Positions 1-13,355 of a stretch of 64,000 nucleotides of DNA are shown here, in pieces. Each line of letters begins with the position of its first letter. The stretch's first letter is position 1. Source of the stretch: Tetrahymena elliotti 4EA. Its lineage: Eukaryota; Ciliophora; Oligohymenophorea; Hymenostomatida; Tetrahymenidae. Position numbers and translations under genes: made by a program. The notes below the pieces were generated by a model that did not search any database, had not been told where the DNA came from, and worked only from the letters and a program-made list of their open reading frames with translations. Location of the stretch: NCBI GenBank assembly GCA_000231825.2, contig JH720295.1, positions 120,475-184,474 of the forward strand. Direction: 5' to 3'.

Positions 1-1
1 A

Positions 2-472
2 GCTGATAAATCTACAGCTTGCACTTTGAAAGCTTGTGCTAAAGGAAAATTCAGTTCAACAGGTTTTGATTCAGATGGATAAGGAACTGGTTGTGATTCT
101 TGTGATGAAGGAACAACTACTACCGGTGCTGAAACATAAGGAACAGATAAAACTGCAGTTTGTACTGTAACTTTAAAGAAATGTCCAGCTGGTTCTAGCA
201 GTTAAAGTGGTTTTGATAGTGATGGTAATGGAGCTGGCTGTAACTAATGTGTTGCAAACACTTACTCTGAAGAAGGAGCTAAAAATTGTAGCGCTTGCGA
301 GAATAATCGTGTCTCACCAAAAGGTTCAACTGTTGTGACAGCTTGTAAATGTCCTGAAGGTTTAACTGGTTCTGATGATGGTAAAAGTGTTTGTACAAAT
401 ACTTCAACTGATACTAGCTCTAAGATGATTTAATTTGCTTTAAGTTTGATTTTCTTAGTTTATCTTTTCTGA
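2..472 (+). CDS. Cys-rich GPI-anchored surface antigen-like protein (3' end only)
   Basis: The window starts inside this gene; 156 codons remain before TGA, with TAA read as Gln. Two related repeats of about 50-60 residues are visible, each with paired Cys and the shared core GFDSDG.G.GC..C. A third Cys-rich stretch follows, with CSAC and CKCPEG. The C-terminus is a Ser/Thr-rich stretch followed by a hydrophobic tail (about 14 residues ending LIFLVYLF) with nothing after it, which is the pattern of a GPI-attachment signal. This layout matches the ciliate immobilization-antigen type of surface protein, which coats cell and ciliary membranes. The N-terminus and signal peptide lie outside the window, so the total repeat number is unknown. 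The family call is by composition and layout, not by a unique motif. Confidence 0.75.
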
Positions 473-719
473 GATAGAAAATTTGAATAAAAATATTTAA
501 TTATTAGAAATAAACACTGTTTATAATTTTATAATCTTTTTATGAATAGTATTTGTTGGAAATAATTAAATTTAGTAAAGAATTAAAATTTTACAATTTT
601 AAATTAAGTTTAATTTTTTTCATTTTCAATAATGAAAATATTAGAATAAAATAGACTTTATATTAATAATATAAAATAAATAAAAGATAACACAGAAAGA
701 TTGTTTTAAAAGATTTTAG

Positions 720-1340
720 ATGGATATAAATTCAAAATATTGTTTTTAGAAGAGAGTGCCTCAAAAACTAATGAGAGAAGATTTTGTTGTTAATACTGGT
801 GAATTAAATTAAAATTTATCTGCTATATATAAAGTTGTGTAAAATAACAAATAGGAGATTATTGGCTCTGGATTTGATAGGTTGTGATAATAACAAAATG
901 ATCACAAAATCCTTATTTGGTAATTTACCTAGCCGTAATAATAATACAGATCAAACTCCAGAAGAAAAATTGATAAAATTAGATAGGTGTTTTATTTGGT
1001 TTAATATAAATAAAATAATAATCTTGCCCTTTGTATATTTTGAATAAAGATGAAGAGAGTATGTTAGAAAACAAAGTATCTAATAAGAAGAGAAAATTTT
1101 CTTAAGTCAACACTCAGTAATAAAAAAATTCTCAAAATAAAGATAATAATTAGCTCTTGAAAATCTTGTTTTAATTTAGAACAGAATGATTTACTAAGAA
1201 CTTAAATTATTTGAAGACAGTTAAAAAAATTTAAAGATAAAAATTAAAAATGTTTTGAATGGCATTGAAGATGTCAAAGAACGATTTGAAATACTATCTT
1301 TAACTAAGCTGTCTGTTTAAAAAAAGTGTAATTTTAATTT
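720..1340 (+). CDS. Putative small gene, exon structure uncertain
   Basis: An ORF starting with ATG at 720 runs 55 codons to a TGA at 885. Coding-like sequence continues in other frames beyond it, which suggests introns. One consistent model is exon 720-880, intron 881-932 (GT...TAG), exon 933-988, intron 989-1049 and exon 1050-1189 (TGA). It gives about 118 residues with a basic patch (NKKRKFSQ). Another open frame at 1054-1340 encodes a Lys/Glu/Leu-rich coiled-coil-like stretch and may be the true 3' end. I do not recognise the family. It lies convergent to the PIP-kinase gene downstream. Existence of some gene here is likely; the exact structure is not settled, and a frameshifted pseudogene is an alternative. 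Confidence 0.4.
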
Positions 1341-2012
1341 TCTTCTCAATTTTATCTAAAAAATTTTTTTTATTTAATCATTTTGTTGATTATTTTTTTG
1401 TATTCTATAATCTTAATTGGATTAATTTAAAAAAAAATACCACCATCCTTAGTTACTTTCAATAAATTAAGGTTTTCTACTTACTTCATAAAACTTATAT
1501 AACCCCAAAATTTAATAAGGAATATGAAAATTAAGAACCTTGAAAACGAATTTGAGATTTTGAATATTTTTAGGGATAGAAGGGAGGGTATGTCTTAATA
1601 ATTAACAGTCATTGATAATTAAAAAAAAAATCTTACTTTATAACAAATATAAATTGTTGGATATCATAAATCCTATTTAAATTATAGAAATGATATGATG
1701 ATATGGAGATGCTATAACTATAGAACTTAAGATTCATACTTATATATAAAATATAAATGTATAAATTTGCTATATTTACATATTTTATATTAATTAGTAT
1801 TAAAATTTAAATTAAATTGGAAAGGCATTAATTTTTACAATTAAATATTTTTGTTTAGTTTATTGACAGCTTGAGAAAGTTATTCAAATCAAATTAACTA
1901 TCTTAATTTGTATAGTTAAAGTTAAATAAAAAGCTTTAAGTGAATGTGAATGAATATTTAATTATTTATTTTCTTAAAATTTTTTAATATTTGTTAAATT
2001 CAAAAGTTTAAT
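1341..2012. other. AT-rich intergenic region
   Basis: Between two convergent genes. It contains A/T homopolymers and short TAA-rich runs; no coding frame or RNA gene was seen. Confidence 0.6.
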
Positions 2013-5000
2013 TCATTAATTTAAATTATTTTATACTGAGTTTTAAATAGAAGGGTTGTGCTATTATTAATTAAGATTTAAGTTATTGTTATTATTGGAA
2101 TTGCTTTGATTATTCTAAAGATTTATATTACTATTAATATTATTATTATTGTTGTTATTGTTACTTTGTTGAGTTTAAAAGTTTGGACCAGATTTCTTAG
2201 AAAGATCATCAAACATATTCTCAATAAATTAAATGAATCTAGCTGCATATTACTATGGTGGTATAGTACTAATATCAGGTCCTAAGGTGACACGTTTGGC
2301 TAAAAATTCTAACTTTTTCTTCGTGCTTTAATTGAAAAATAAATAAAAATATGTTACTTTTGAATAATTTATAATTTATTTTAATTACTTAAAGCCTGTG
2401 AGAATATCTATAATACCAAAATGATAAGTTACTTCATTGTTTCTATTCTTCATTAAACAGATACTTTCTTCTTCTTAATCAATTATATTGTCTTAAGCGC
2501 TAAGCATAATATCTGTATCAGCTAAATTTATTAATAAAATAATTAGAAAAGATTTATTTTCAATTTTATTTGTATTACTTATTCTTTTTTCTCTTCTAGA
2601 ATTGTGTAATCCTAAGAGCATACTGTAATCTATAATTTCATTTTATTCAAAAAAGTGGCAATCTTTTTTTACTACATCCATAAAGGTTTAGTATTACTCT
2701 GGTTTTACTTACACTTTTATTTTCTAATTCAAAAAATTTAAATCCTTCTTAGCAACTGATGGGTCCCTATTATATTAAATAATAAATTTATGATTTTTAT
2801 TATTTAAAAAATATTATTTTCATTGATCGATTGAACACAAGTTATTTTTAATAAATAAATAAATTTAAATTACGGATTATCTGAGTATCTTTTATAAAGT
2901 GATCCTTTTAGATCGAATCTTTCATGGATTTCTTTACGTGTATAGAAGACATTACTCATAATTATAAAGTATATATACTTCATTGAATGGTTAATTTTAT
3001 ATTTTATTTTATGCAATCCATATACTCTAATGATAAGAGTGTTAGGATTTTCTTCTAAATGCTTATAGTAATTTGGTAGAATCTTCTTGAGAAAAGCAAA
3101 TTCTGATTTATGAATGGTCTTTAAAGTAAACTTACTATCAACAGTATAATAAAAAAATGAACCACTTTTACCTGTTGAAGTTAATTCACTAAGAGTTGTC
3201 AAGTCTCCTTTTATAATACTGCTAAAAAGTTTTTCAGGCCCAATACTTTTAAGATAATTTTCACTGCTTATGTTATACTTAATTCTTATATTTTTAAAAA
3301 CTTATGGAGCATAATCTGAAAATTTACAGATTTTAAAAGTAGACTATTCCCCAACTCTTCTTCTTGGTAACAATTCAAAATAGTATTTTAGTTTGAAATC
3401 TTATGGTTCTAATTTATTAAATTAATCCCCAAAGCTGCTAACACTTTTAACAGCCATTTATACTCCCATCATCATATTTAACACCTATTAAAATTAAAAA
3501 ATATTATTTAGTTCATATAAAATATAATATTTAAATATAAAAACAATTTATCTGATGTAGTTTATTTTTTTAAATAAACTAAATAGTAATAATAAAATTT
3601 ATTTTATAGAAGAATTATTTCAATTTTTTAAAATACCATCAAGAAATGTAGTACAGAGGTATCTTGTTTGAAAAAATCTAAACAAATTTAAATGAGAAAG
3701 GAATGAAAATAAATCGCTTATAATTACCAAGTTCCAGTTTTGGTGGCCAAAAAAGACCATTGTTGTATTTTTTGAAGTTCTTTGCATTTTTTTATTGGGT
3801 ACATTGATGGCTGTTGAGATTCTCATAGTTCTAAATTGATCATCCGGGTTGACCATATTTGTTTAAGGATTTGTTTAGTTGGAGCTATTTTATCTTATGT
3901 ATGGGTTAGTAGTTTGATTTATATTTTATTGTGGGGAATTATTTTTATTAGAACTGAATCTTTGCATTCTTCCAGCAAAAGAAGGAATATTTTTATCAGT
4001 TATTAGAGAGTGATCTTTATGATCTACCTTATTTTGCTCGTCTTCACTATGATTGTTATTTTCATCTAAATCTTTTCTAATAACTTTTAGAACTTCTTTC
4101 ATTTCAGTGAGTTTTTGATAAAGACCAATAACCTTTTCCTTAAGCTATTCGTTTTCCATTTCAACGACATTCTTTTTATACTATTTAACTTTTATTAAAT
4201 TTATTCAAAATAGATAGAAGAAAATTGATTTAAATATTTACATCTAAGATCTGTATTAATCCTAGGACTTAAGTTCTAATGATTGGTTGATGATTTTCGA
4301 TGATGTTCCTTAAAAAAACCTGATTTATTTAAGTGATTTTAATTTGATCCTTAAGAAATTTGTGAATTGCTTCTTGATAAATTATGATTACTATTACTCA
4401 TAAAATTTGGATTAGATTAAGTGATAGTTTATAGCTAAATACTTTAAGTATTGCCATTGTTTTATTTGTTAAGATTCAATGCATTATTGTTTTGCTCATT
4501 ACTTAAGTCTCTTGCAATACTTATTTGTATATTTTATCCATCTTAGGAGGGCTAAAGAATTTAGTCCTTTTTATATACCTGCTCATTAACACTTGGGATT
4601 GATTTAAGAGGAGGTACTTTTATTTTATTTGGTGTATTGGAAGAGTTACTGGTATTAGGTTTAGTTGTTAAGGTAGTACTATTGCTACTACTATTATTGA
4701 AAATGTTATTAGCATTAAAAGTAGTATTCACAGCTGAGTGTGGGTCTAAGGGTGCTGTTAATTATGTTCCAATTTAATGAGGATGATGAAGGAAAAAATT
4801 ATTATTTATATTTATGTTTACATTACTATTATGAAAATCTTTCAATAAATTTTATTCATTAGATTATATAATGATATCATTTTAACTCAATAATTTTCCA
4901 TTTTAAATATTAATAAAATTTGAATTAGAATAGGGTACTTTTTAATTACTCCCTTTGTTGCTTGAGTTATTATTTTTTTAGCTAGATTAACTAAAATTGC

Positions 5001-7958
5001 TTTATTCAGAGCTTTATCCTTAAGTAGCACTCTAAAAAGAAATAATTGGTACTTATTCCGTATTTTATTAAATATATTAGACAGTACCTTCAATGTATTA
5101 CTAGCTATGATCAATAATTTATCCTTTTTATCCTAGTGTTGACTAAAAAATATTTTTATTTCCTTTAGGAATATTTGTTGCAATAGGATAAACACCTCCA
5201 ATTAACAAAATATTTTAAGCATTTGGTGAATTAAGCTGAATTTAATCATTAGCTGGTGTATTATTTCCAATTAAATTTATTGAGCTTGGTATATTTTTTT
5301 ATTAAGAGTTTTTATTATTGTTATTTTCTTTTGAAATCGATGCAATTCCATTAATTTCATTATTATCTTTCTGTTTAGAAGGTAAATTTTACAGTAAAGA
5401 TTATTCAGAAGAGTTAGCTGAATTCTTTTGAAAAAAGTTATTTATCTATTTACCATTTGTGTATTTTTTATTTTGATTTATACACCCATCATCTATTTGT
5501 TCATTTGCTTCATTTATTCCATCCATATTTTCTCCACGAATTTCATCATCTGTCATGTCTGAAATATCACAATTATCTTAAACATCTCCCTAATTGCTTT
5601 AATATTTAGATAAAGGCTTTACAAATGTAACTTTTAAACATTCAGCACCATAACGCCTAGAACTTGGTTGCTTATTAGCAAATTTATCTTCATTTAAAGT
5701 GCTCACTTCATTTTATCTTTCATCTTCTTCTCTTACTGTGCTATTTGGTAATTCTGGCTAAGACTTAAATCTAAAGGTTAAATTTGAGTTATTCATAAAA
5801 GAAATTTTTTTCTATTCATTCATCTCATGAGTATTCTTTTATCCATTAACATTTAAACCAAAAGCTTCAACTATTTCATAATATTATTATTTAGCTTTTA
5901 GTTTAGGATTATTTAAAACATTTAAAAGAAATCAAAAGTAATTGTTTAAGAAAAATAATTAAACAAATTGAATGGATTGTAGATCAATTTTATTTAAAAG
6001 AAAATAAAGATAAATTCTTTTACTAATTTATGTTTTGCTCGACTGTGATTTATCTTTGCGTTTAACTTATTCTTCGAATAAAATATTGGGAGATGTAAGC
6101 ATAGGAAATAATTTAGTAGGCTCAATTTCATTATCTGAAGGAAGTTTATTTATATTTCTTACAGAACTTCTTTTAAAGCTAATTTTAGGCTAGTGCTAAA
6201 ATGTGTTTTAAGGAGTAGAATCTTCCTTTTCCCCCGCTAAATTACCAATCAATTAATCTATTTAGTTTTCAACTTGTAGAATCATCTTTGATATTTAAAT
6301 TTCTCTATTTCTTGATTCTTTATCATCTTTTATTGTTTCTTATATACCCTTATTAAGAAATTCAAATATCTCCAAAATATTTGGGTTTTTTCTTATTGCT
6401 TCTAAATACTCAGAAAGTGTTACTCTCCCATTCTTATTTCTGTTCATTTCTTCAAAAATATTGATAATATATTAATCTATCCTACGTTGCTGTTCTTCAT
6501 CTATTTTAATTCATATATTAATTATTTTTTTAATTTTCATTTAAAAAAAAATATATAAATAATTAGTATTTTTTTAGAAAATAATAGATATATCTATCAA
6601 AAGTGTTAGTTAAATCATAAATATTTTTCTCCTTTACAAACAAACTTTTATTTATTTTTAGATAAACTGCGCTTTTTAAAATTGCTTTGTTTTTTTTAAA
6701 ATGAAATGCAAAAATGCATTTGTTGTAAAATATTTTAATTATGGGGCAGTTAAAAAAATATACAAATTGAATTATGATTAATTTTGATTGATTTTGTATC
6801 CAAAGGAAATAGAGAATTTAATTTTATTTACTGAAATGGGCTCCTGTGACTGCACAATAACTGTTGATGATACCACCAATCATTTTCTTTAAATCATTAA
6901 GATCAAAAGAGCCTTGGTTTGTTGTATCTATATAGTTGAATGCAATTTGTGCTTTTTATTCCTGATTGCCATGCGTTATAATGTCAAAGTAATTGATAAA
7001 ATCCTAGAAGTTGATCTTATTTATAAAAATAAATGATTGATTTTAGAGCTTAGATATATTTAATGGATTGCCTCATAAATGATTATGGTTCTTTCTACTT
7101 TTATTTTTATTTACTGTGTTTCATGTTTAAATAAGACTCTACAAAATTTTAAGAGATTTATTTATTGTGGGTAGTAAGTAAGCACCTTACTAAGAAGACT
7201 AAAACAAAAACTGCTTGTTAGTTAAGAATTTCTTATATTTTGTAAGACTGCTGCAAGTAAATTTATACTGAATAGCAAATAGTAGATATTGGATTTAACA
7301 AAATACCAATACAATCTATAAAAGGACATTAAATAACAAAATATGTTTAGAAAGAAGGAGGTAATCCATAAGGTTCAATTAGCTTCATAATTATTTAGTT
7401 TGAGCCAATATTAGCTTTGTAATTTTTTTTTTGCAAAATGTTTAAAATAATAATCTCTAAGTTACTTATCCATCTCCATCACTATCAAGCATTGTAAAAA
7501 TTCTATCGCTCAAAAAAAAGACTGTATCTAATCCAAGCACGCCCATATGTTCCCTAAACTATTCTTTCCTAAGCTTGCCTGTATTTTTGGACATACGATA
7601 GAACCTATGTTAAATAAATGTACATATATTACTTCGTAAAGGTACTTAAAAATCAATAAATCTGTCTTATTTTGTATCTCTTAAAATACAAGCAAAATTT
7701 ATGCTAAATACTTTCTCTTATGAAATTTTCAGCAAATGCTTGCTTTTTCAAATGAAATCATTAGCATTAATCCAAAGTAACTCTACTAAGGAAAGGAGTT
7801 TCATATTTTGATTGCATCCTTGAAGAAAAAAAATTGTTTTATTACCTTTGTCGCAGTACATTAACCTCTTAATATGAGAATGTTGTTTTACTGATAGCAT
7901 TTCTGATTTCATCTTCTTGAGCATCACGCTTTCTTTTGCTGCTGCAACAAAATATCAT
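2013..7958 (-). CDS. EF-hand / phosphatidylinositol-4-phosphate 5-kinase fusion protein
   Basis: Ten exons (7958-7846, 7604-7466, 7015-6832, 6500-6024, 5894-4242, 4188-3728, 3484-2874, 2766-2579, 2521-2389, 2325-2013) join in phase to 1,423 residues ending at TGA. The N-terminus MIFCCSSKRKR has a Cys pair and basic residues, suggesting lipidation. Four EF-hand units follow: a degenerate one near 43-54, a canonical loop at 78-89 (DSDGDGQINFQD), and loops at 114-125 and 165-176. About 600 Asn/Gln/Ser-rich residues lead to a coiled coil and the motif GHQNWNLVLNMMMG (~1003). The PIP-kinase domain then shows GKSGSFFYYT (~1114), LKTI (putative ATP-binding Lys 1131), HERFDLKGS, IIDYSMLLG and GIIDILT. 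It should phosphorylate phosphatidylinositol 4-phosphate at the membrane, probably under calcium control (inference). The C-terminal tail is Asn/Gln-rich. A similar EF-hand/PIP5K fusion is known from Plasmodium. The type-I assignment rests on the activation loop and is inferred. Confidence 0.9.
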
Positions 7959-10912
7959 ACGACTAGATAGATTGAATGCTACCTTAGTTACAGATATGAA
8001 ATCTTGCGAGATGATTTAAATCTTTTATACTACTACTAAAGACTATTTATCTAACTAACTAACTGATTAATTATATACACTAATAGTCAAAGTACTTACT
8101 ATATTTTTACTAAATAACCAAAACTAATTATCAAAAGAGTTTTTTTTACTAATAATTAGTATATATAACTATAATGAAGAACAAAATTCTTAACTAATTT
8201 ATTAATTAATTTTAAGGTGATTGATTAATTGAAATATAAAAATCAATCATAGCTAAAAGCTGAAAGATAGCATTATTTGATGCGGTACAAGCAATACACA
8301 TAAAATACTAAAAATTAATTTAGAAGATAGGTAAACAAAGTAGTAGATTGTCATATAAAATAAGAAGAGAAGAAATAAAGAAAAAGAAAGATTCAGTGAT
8401 TTAAGAATTATATTATTTTCATCACATTTAAGTAGTAAGCTAACTATTTATTTTTGTCTAAAAACTTCTTATTTCGTTAATTCTTAATTCATTTTCTTTT
8501 CTTTTTTTAATTTCTATTAGCACAATTCCTATTTTTTTGATTCTTAACATATTTACCTTAACAACTCTTTTTAGTTTATTTTAAGTAACATCTTTTATAT
8601 TCACTATTTTATTGATATTTTTTGTGCTATTCAGAGTTAAAAAAACAAAATTTTAAAGTAAATTATTCAAACTCATTTTACTACATAACTTTTGCTATCA
8701 TTTAAATTTAAAATTTCCTCTTATTTTGTTGATTTTTGAGAATTAATTTAATTTTAGTTGAGTAGAATTTCCTATTAAAATTAAAATAAATTGAAGATCA
8801 ACTATAAACTAAGAGAATATAATTACTTTCTCAAATATTTCAAGCTGAATATTCTTTTTTATATTCATCCTTAGAACTAAAATCAGTTTTAAATAATAAG
8901 CCAACTAAATAAAAGATTTTTTGATTTGTCTTTATTTTTCATAATCGCGTGGTTTGAATTCTTTAATTATTAGTCTAGTAAGTAAGGTATTTTTTTCAAC
9001 CAAATACTTTATCTAATTTATTAACAAAAACATACGTCAATGTTTAATAAACCATAAAAAATCAAGTTGAAAAAATTTATTGGTAAATCACATAATTTTA
9101 TTACCTCTCTTACCTCTTAAAGCTTACAAATCAAATTTCACATAATGTCAATACTAATTTTCCAAAAACAATAATTATAAGAATTTATTATTGTCTTAGA
9201 ATTTTATTCTTGTTACTTTTTAAATAATTTGATTTACATTCATTGTTTTCTATAGTTAGAATTTTTCTCAATTTCTTTTATCAAGAGTCAGTTAATAAAA
9301 TAATCTATGAATAGTATCTTTACTGAATTATTAATTTATTTTTTTGTTTTCAATGCCTTCTCTATAATTTTATTAAAAACAAAAGACTGTAGCTTTTTAA
9401 AATTATAATGTAAAAAGAGTCATTTCAAACATGTGTTTTTGTTTTGGTAAAACTTTATTTGTAAAGAAGCTAGTCGGTATTTAATGGCACAATTTCTTTA
9501 AAAACATCTCTGATTTTTCCTCATCAAGTCAAATTTTATTAGCATATTTAAACGCACTTATATTAAGTCTAAATAATTAATGTATTTTTTTATGTATCAG
9601 CAATAAGATAAAAAAATACAAATAATAAATTTATTAGACTTTCCTTATATCTCTATATTACAGTCATGTCTTTTTCTATTCTATTTAACATTTAGCAATA
9701 ATAACTATAACTATCTTACTTTAATCAAGGATTATTATTTACTTTAATTAAAATTATATCATTCTAATCATTTTATTTATTTTTATGTAATGATTTTCAA
9801 AGAGAAAGTAAGGAACAAATAAATTGTATTACTCTAAATAAAATTTATTTATCAACTTGAAATAAATTCCTAATTTGCAGAAAAGCATTTTTGATTAAGA
9901 TAATTTAATGAAGCGAAATTATTTAACATTTTTGAAAGATAAGATTCTCATTTTAAATTCCTTTTCTTTTTTTGAACATAATTTCTTTAAAATTTAGAAT
10001 CAAATTAAATTTTACTATTATAATTCTTTTATACAACAAACTTAATTATTTTATCTCCCTAAGTTAGCCAAGAAGTTATTAAAGGAAAAAAGACCTTCTT
10101 AATACCTATTTTGGACAAGCTTAAAAAAAATTCTTTTTCAAATTTTAGATTTCTTTATTTAAAAAAAGCATGTTTAATTTCAAAAAATATATTTTATTTT
10201 TTGCTAAAATTAATTTAAAAAGATAGGCATTATATTTTATATTAAAGGAAAGGATTCATAAATTAATCAAAAAAATAAATTATTTTGGGTATAAACTTTT
10301 TAGAAATCTTATCATTTGAAAAAAAACATGAAATATGTTAGGAAATTGAAAGAAAATAAAAAAAGCATAAAATAAAATTTTAAAATATTGAGAAGACATT
10401 TTAAATTATTTTTTAATGATAATTTTAAAATCATACAAAATAAAATAAAAAATTAGCTTATTTATTTTCATTAGTATTATAATTTCATTTATTCTTTAAT
10501 AGAATTTGAAGAAAGTTGATAGAAATTTTAGAGATTTTTCTTAAATAGTTTCAGAAAAAGCAAATAAGTGGTTGATAGGGATAGAAATCTTTTAGAAAAA
10601 TATGAAAATTCAATAAAATGAAGGGGAAATGATAGACTGGTATTTAAAAATATATCTTTAATATTTAAACAAACATTAAATTAAATATAATAATTGATGA
10701 TTAAATTTGCAAATGCTTGATTAGGATAATAAGGGGACAATTAATTGAAATAAACATATAATTTAATAAATTTTGTTTGTGAAAATCATTGTAATATTTA
10801 TATTATAAAAAAAACGCAATAATAATAATTAAATTATAATAATTGCAGTAACTTTTTAAAAAGAAAGAACAAAAGAAGAAAAATATATTTAAAATTAGAA
10901 AAAATACACGAA
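7959..10912. other. Long AT-rich intergenic region between divergent genes
   Basis: About 2.95 kb separates the start of the PIP-kinase gene from that of the phosphatase, so both promoters should lie here. I see only A/T runs and short scattered frames; no protein family, tRNA or organised repeat is recognisable. Confidence 0.6.
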
Positions 10913-13355
10913 ATGGATACAGAAGACTTCTAACAAGCTGAAGAATTTAAGCAAAAGGGTAACGAATGCTTCAAGCATAGTAAATATTAGGAGGCCTCCG
11001 ATTTCTATACTAAAGCTATAGATAGCCATAGCACTTCACCAAAAGCAGCACCTTATTACTCCAACAGAGCTTTCTGCTAAATTAAGTTAGAAAATTATGG
11101 TCTCGCTTTAGAAGATGCTAAAAGTTCTATTAAATTAGATCCTAATTTTGTTAAAGGTTACTATAGAGAGGGTTCTGCATATCTTGCTCTTGGTAAACTC
11201 ATTGAAGCTAGAGATTCATTTAAATAGGTAATTAACAATTCAATTAGTACATTTAATATGCATTTTTTTGAATCATATGTTTATCGAAATTAGAAACCCT
11301 TTTTTGGTTGTCTGCTTAATGTTGATTTTAGAAAAATCTTTATCAAAAAAATGTCTTATTTCAAAGTTATTTATGGCATTAACACTAAAAATTTTATAAT
11401 TTATATTAATAGGCTCATAAGTTATAACCAAAGGATGCTGATATTAATGAAAAACTTAAGAAACTCAAGCAAATGATTTTTGAAAAAGAATTCCTTAAGT
11501 CTATTGAAATTTAGCATACCCCTTTAGTTATTCACCCTGAAGATATTATTGTTGAACCTAGCTATAATGGCCCTAAAATCGAAGAAGAAAACTAAGAAAT
11601 TACAGCTGAATGGTATGATTCATTTTGATAACAAATTAAGTTGCTCATTAATAAGATAAATAAATAATTTTGAGCAACTACAATACAAATTAGCATAATA
11701 TAAAAACTTATTTTATCAAAATAATTAGGGTCTTAAATTTAATGGAATGGATGAAGGACTAAAAGAAATTACATAAAAAGTATGTCTGGATCCTCATCAA
11801 GAGATGTAACAACATTCTTAAACAATATAAAGCTCTTATTGACTTAGACTATGGCGCGTAAATAGAATTAAAATTCGATTTATTTAGTTTTAGAAAAAAA
11901 AAATAAAAGTGTTGTAAAGCAAAGACAAAAAGCAAAAATAAAGAATAAAAAATAAATCTTTGATTGATTTATTGAAGAAGAAGAATAATTAATGTTCGGA
12001 TTATTTATTTGTTTTGAAATTTGCTTAAATCAAAAGGAAAGAAATATTTTCCTTTGCTTTTCTTCAATTCTTCTAGGAGCATCTTAAAAATTTCACCAAA
12101 TAGAATAAAAGAATTTTTAAGGAATGAAACCAAAATATAAAATTTAAAATTTCTCACCTTTCTTTAAAATTGTTCACAAATTAATTATTTACCCCAGCAA
12201 ATCAAATTTAAATTAATCTAGAATTATTCTAAGAATTTTCTAATTAATTTTTTTACTTATTCTAATATAGAGAAGAAAAGCTCACTGTGTGTGGTGATAT
12301 CCATGGTTAATACTACGATTTATTAAACATCTTCTCTCTTAACGGTAATCCTAGTACTTCTAATCCTTATCTCTTCAACGGAGATTTCGTTGATAGAGGT
12401 TCTTTCTCTGTTGAATGTATGCTCACTCTCATTGCTTGGAAGGTTCACAACCCTAATGTTATTCACTTCACCAGAGGTAACCACGAATCCAAGAACATGA
12501 ATAAGGTAAATAAATAATTTCTAATAATATTTTATTAAAAAAATATAAAAATAAATTAATAATATTTGTTAATTAAATTTAAAATTCAAAATGGAGTATA
12601 GATTTTAATAATAATTTTATAAATAGATGTATGGATTTGAAGGTGAAGTTGTTCATAAATACGATAGCAGAACTATGGAATTCTTCTCTGATTTCTTCCA
12701 AAACCTTCCTTTATGTTATGTTTTGAATAAAAAGGTTATGGTCAACCATGGTGGTCTCTTTAGCAACGACGGTGTTACCCTTGATGACATCCGTGCTATT
12801 GACAGATACTAAGAACCTCCTGATACTGGTCTTATGACTGGTAATAAATTTAAATAAATAAATTCTGCTAATAAAATTATTATTTTTAAATAGATTTATT
12901 GTGGAGTGATCCCGTTAAGCAAAATGGTAGACATCCTTCAAAGAGAGGTATTTCTATTGGTTTTGGTCCTGATGTTGCTCAAAAATTCCTTGCTGATAAC
13001 AATTTGGGTAATTTTATTTTCTTGGTTTGAATAAATTGTAATTAATATTTTTTTTAGAATTATTGGTACGTAGTCACGAAATGAAGGAAAATGGTTACGA
13101 AATTGAAGCTGATGGTAAAGTTATTACAGTCTTCTCTGCTCCTAACTATTGTGATTAAATGGGTAACAAGGGTGCTTATATAATTTTCAAAGGAAGCGAC
13201 ATGAAACCTGATATTAAAACTTTTACTGCTGTGGTAATACACTCATTGATTCATTTAAAAATAATAAATAAATAATTTAATTAATTAATAAATATTAGGA
13301 ACACCCAAAAGTACCTCCTATGGCCTACTCAAGAAATTTCTTAAACATGTTTTGA
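10913..13355 (+). CDS. PPP5C: Serine/threonine protein phosphatase 5 (TPR-PP5)
   Basis: Eight exons (10913-11227, 11413-11612, 11729-11857, 12271-12505, 12627-12840, 12894-13007, 13058-13233, 13299-13355) join in phase to 479 residues; human PP5 has 499. Residues 1 to about 110 form three TPR motifs ([10 protein letters not shown]..., [24 protein letters not shown]), which in this family bind Hsp90 and inhibit the enzyme. A linker with the PP5-typical MKDQKKLHKKY precedes the catalytic domain. Metal and phosphate ligands are intact: CGDIHGQ (222-228), GDFVDRG, RGNHES, HGGLFS and RSHE, plus SAPNYCD. The protein ends [11 protein letters not shown], resembling the C-terminal autoinhibitory helix. 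It should be a cytosolic/nuclear, metal-dependent Ser/Thr phosphatase. All TAA/TAG inside exons are Gln. The ATG lies in an A-rich context (AAATGG), and the reading frame contains a TPR from residue 8. Confidence 0.96.

Noticed and set aside
4887..5114. ORF opposite the PIP-kinase linker exon, in another minus frame
   Set aside because: Out of register with the exon chain and has no family signal.
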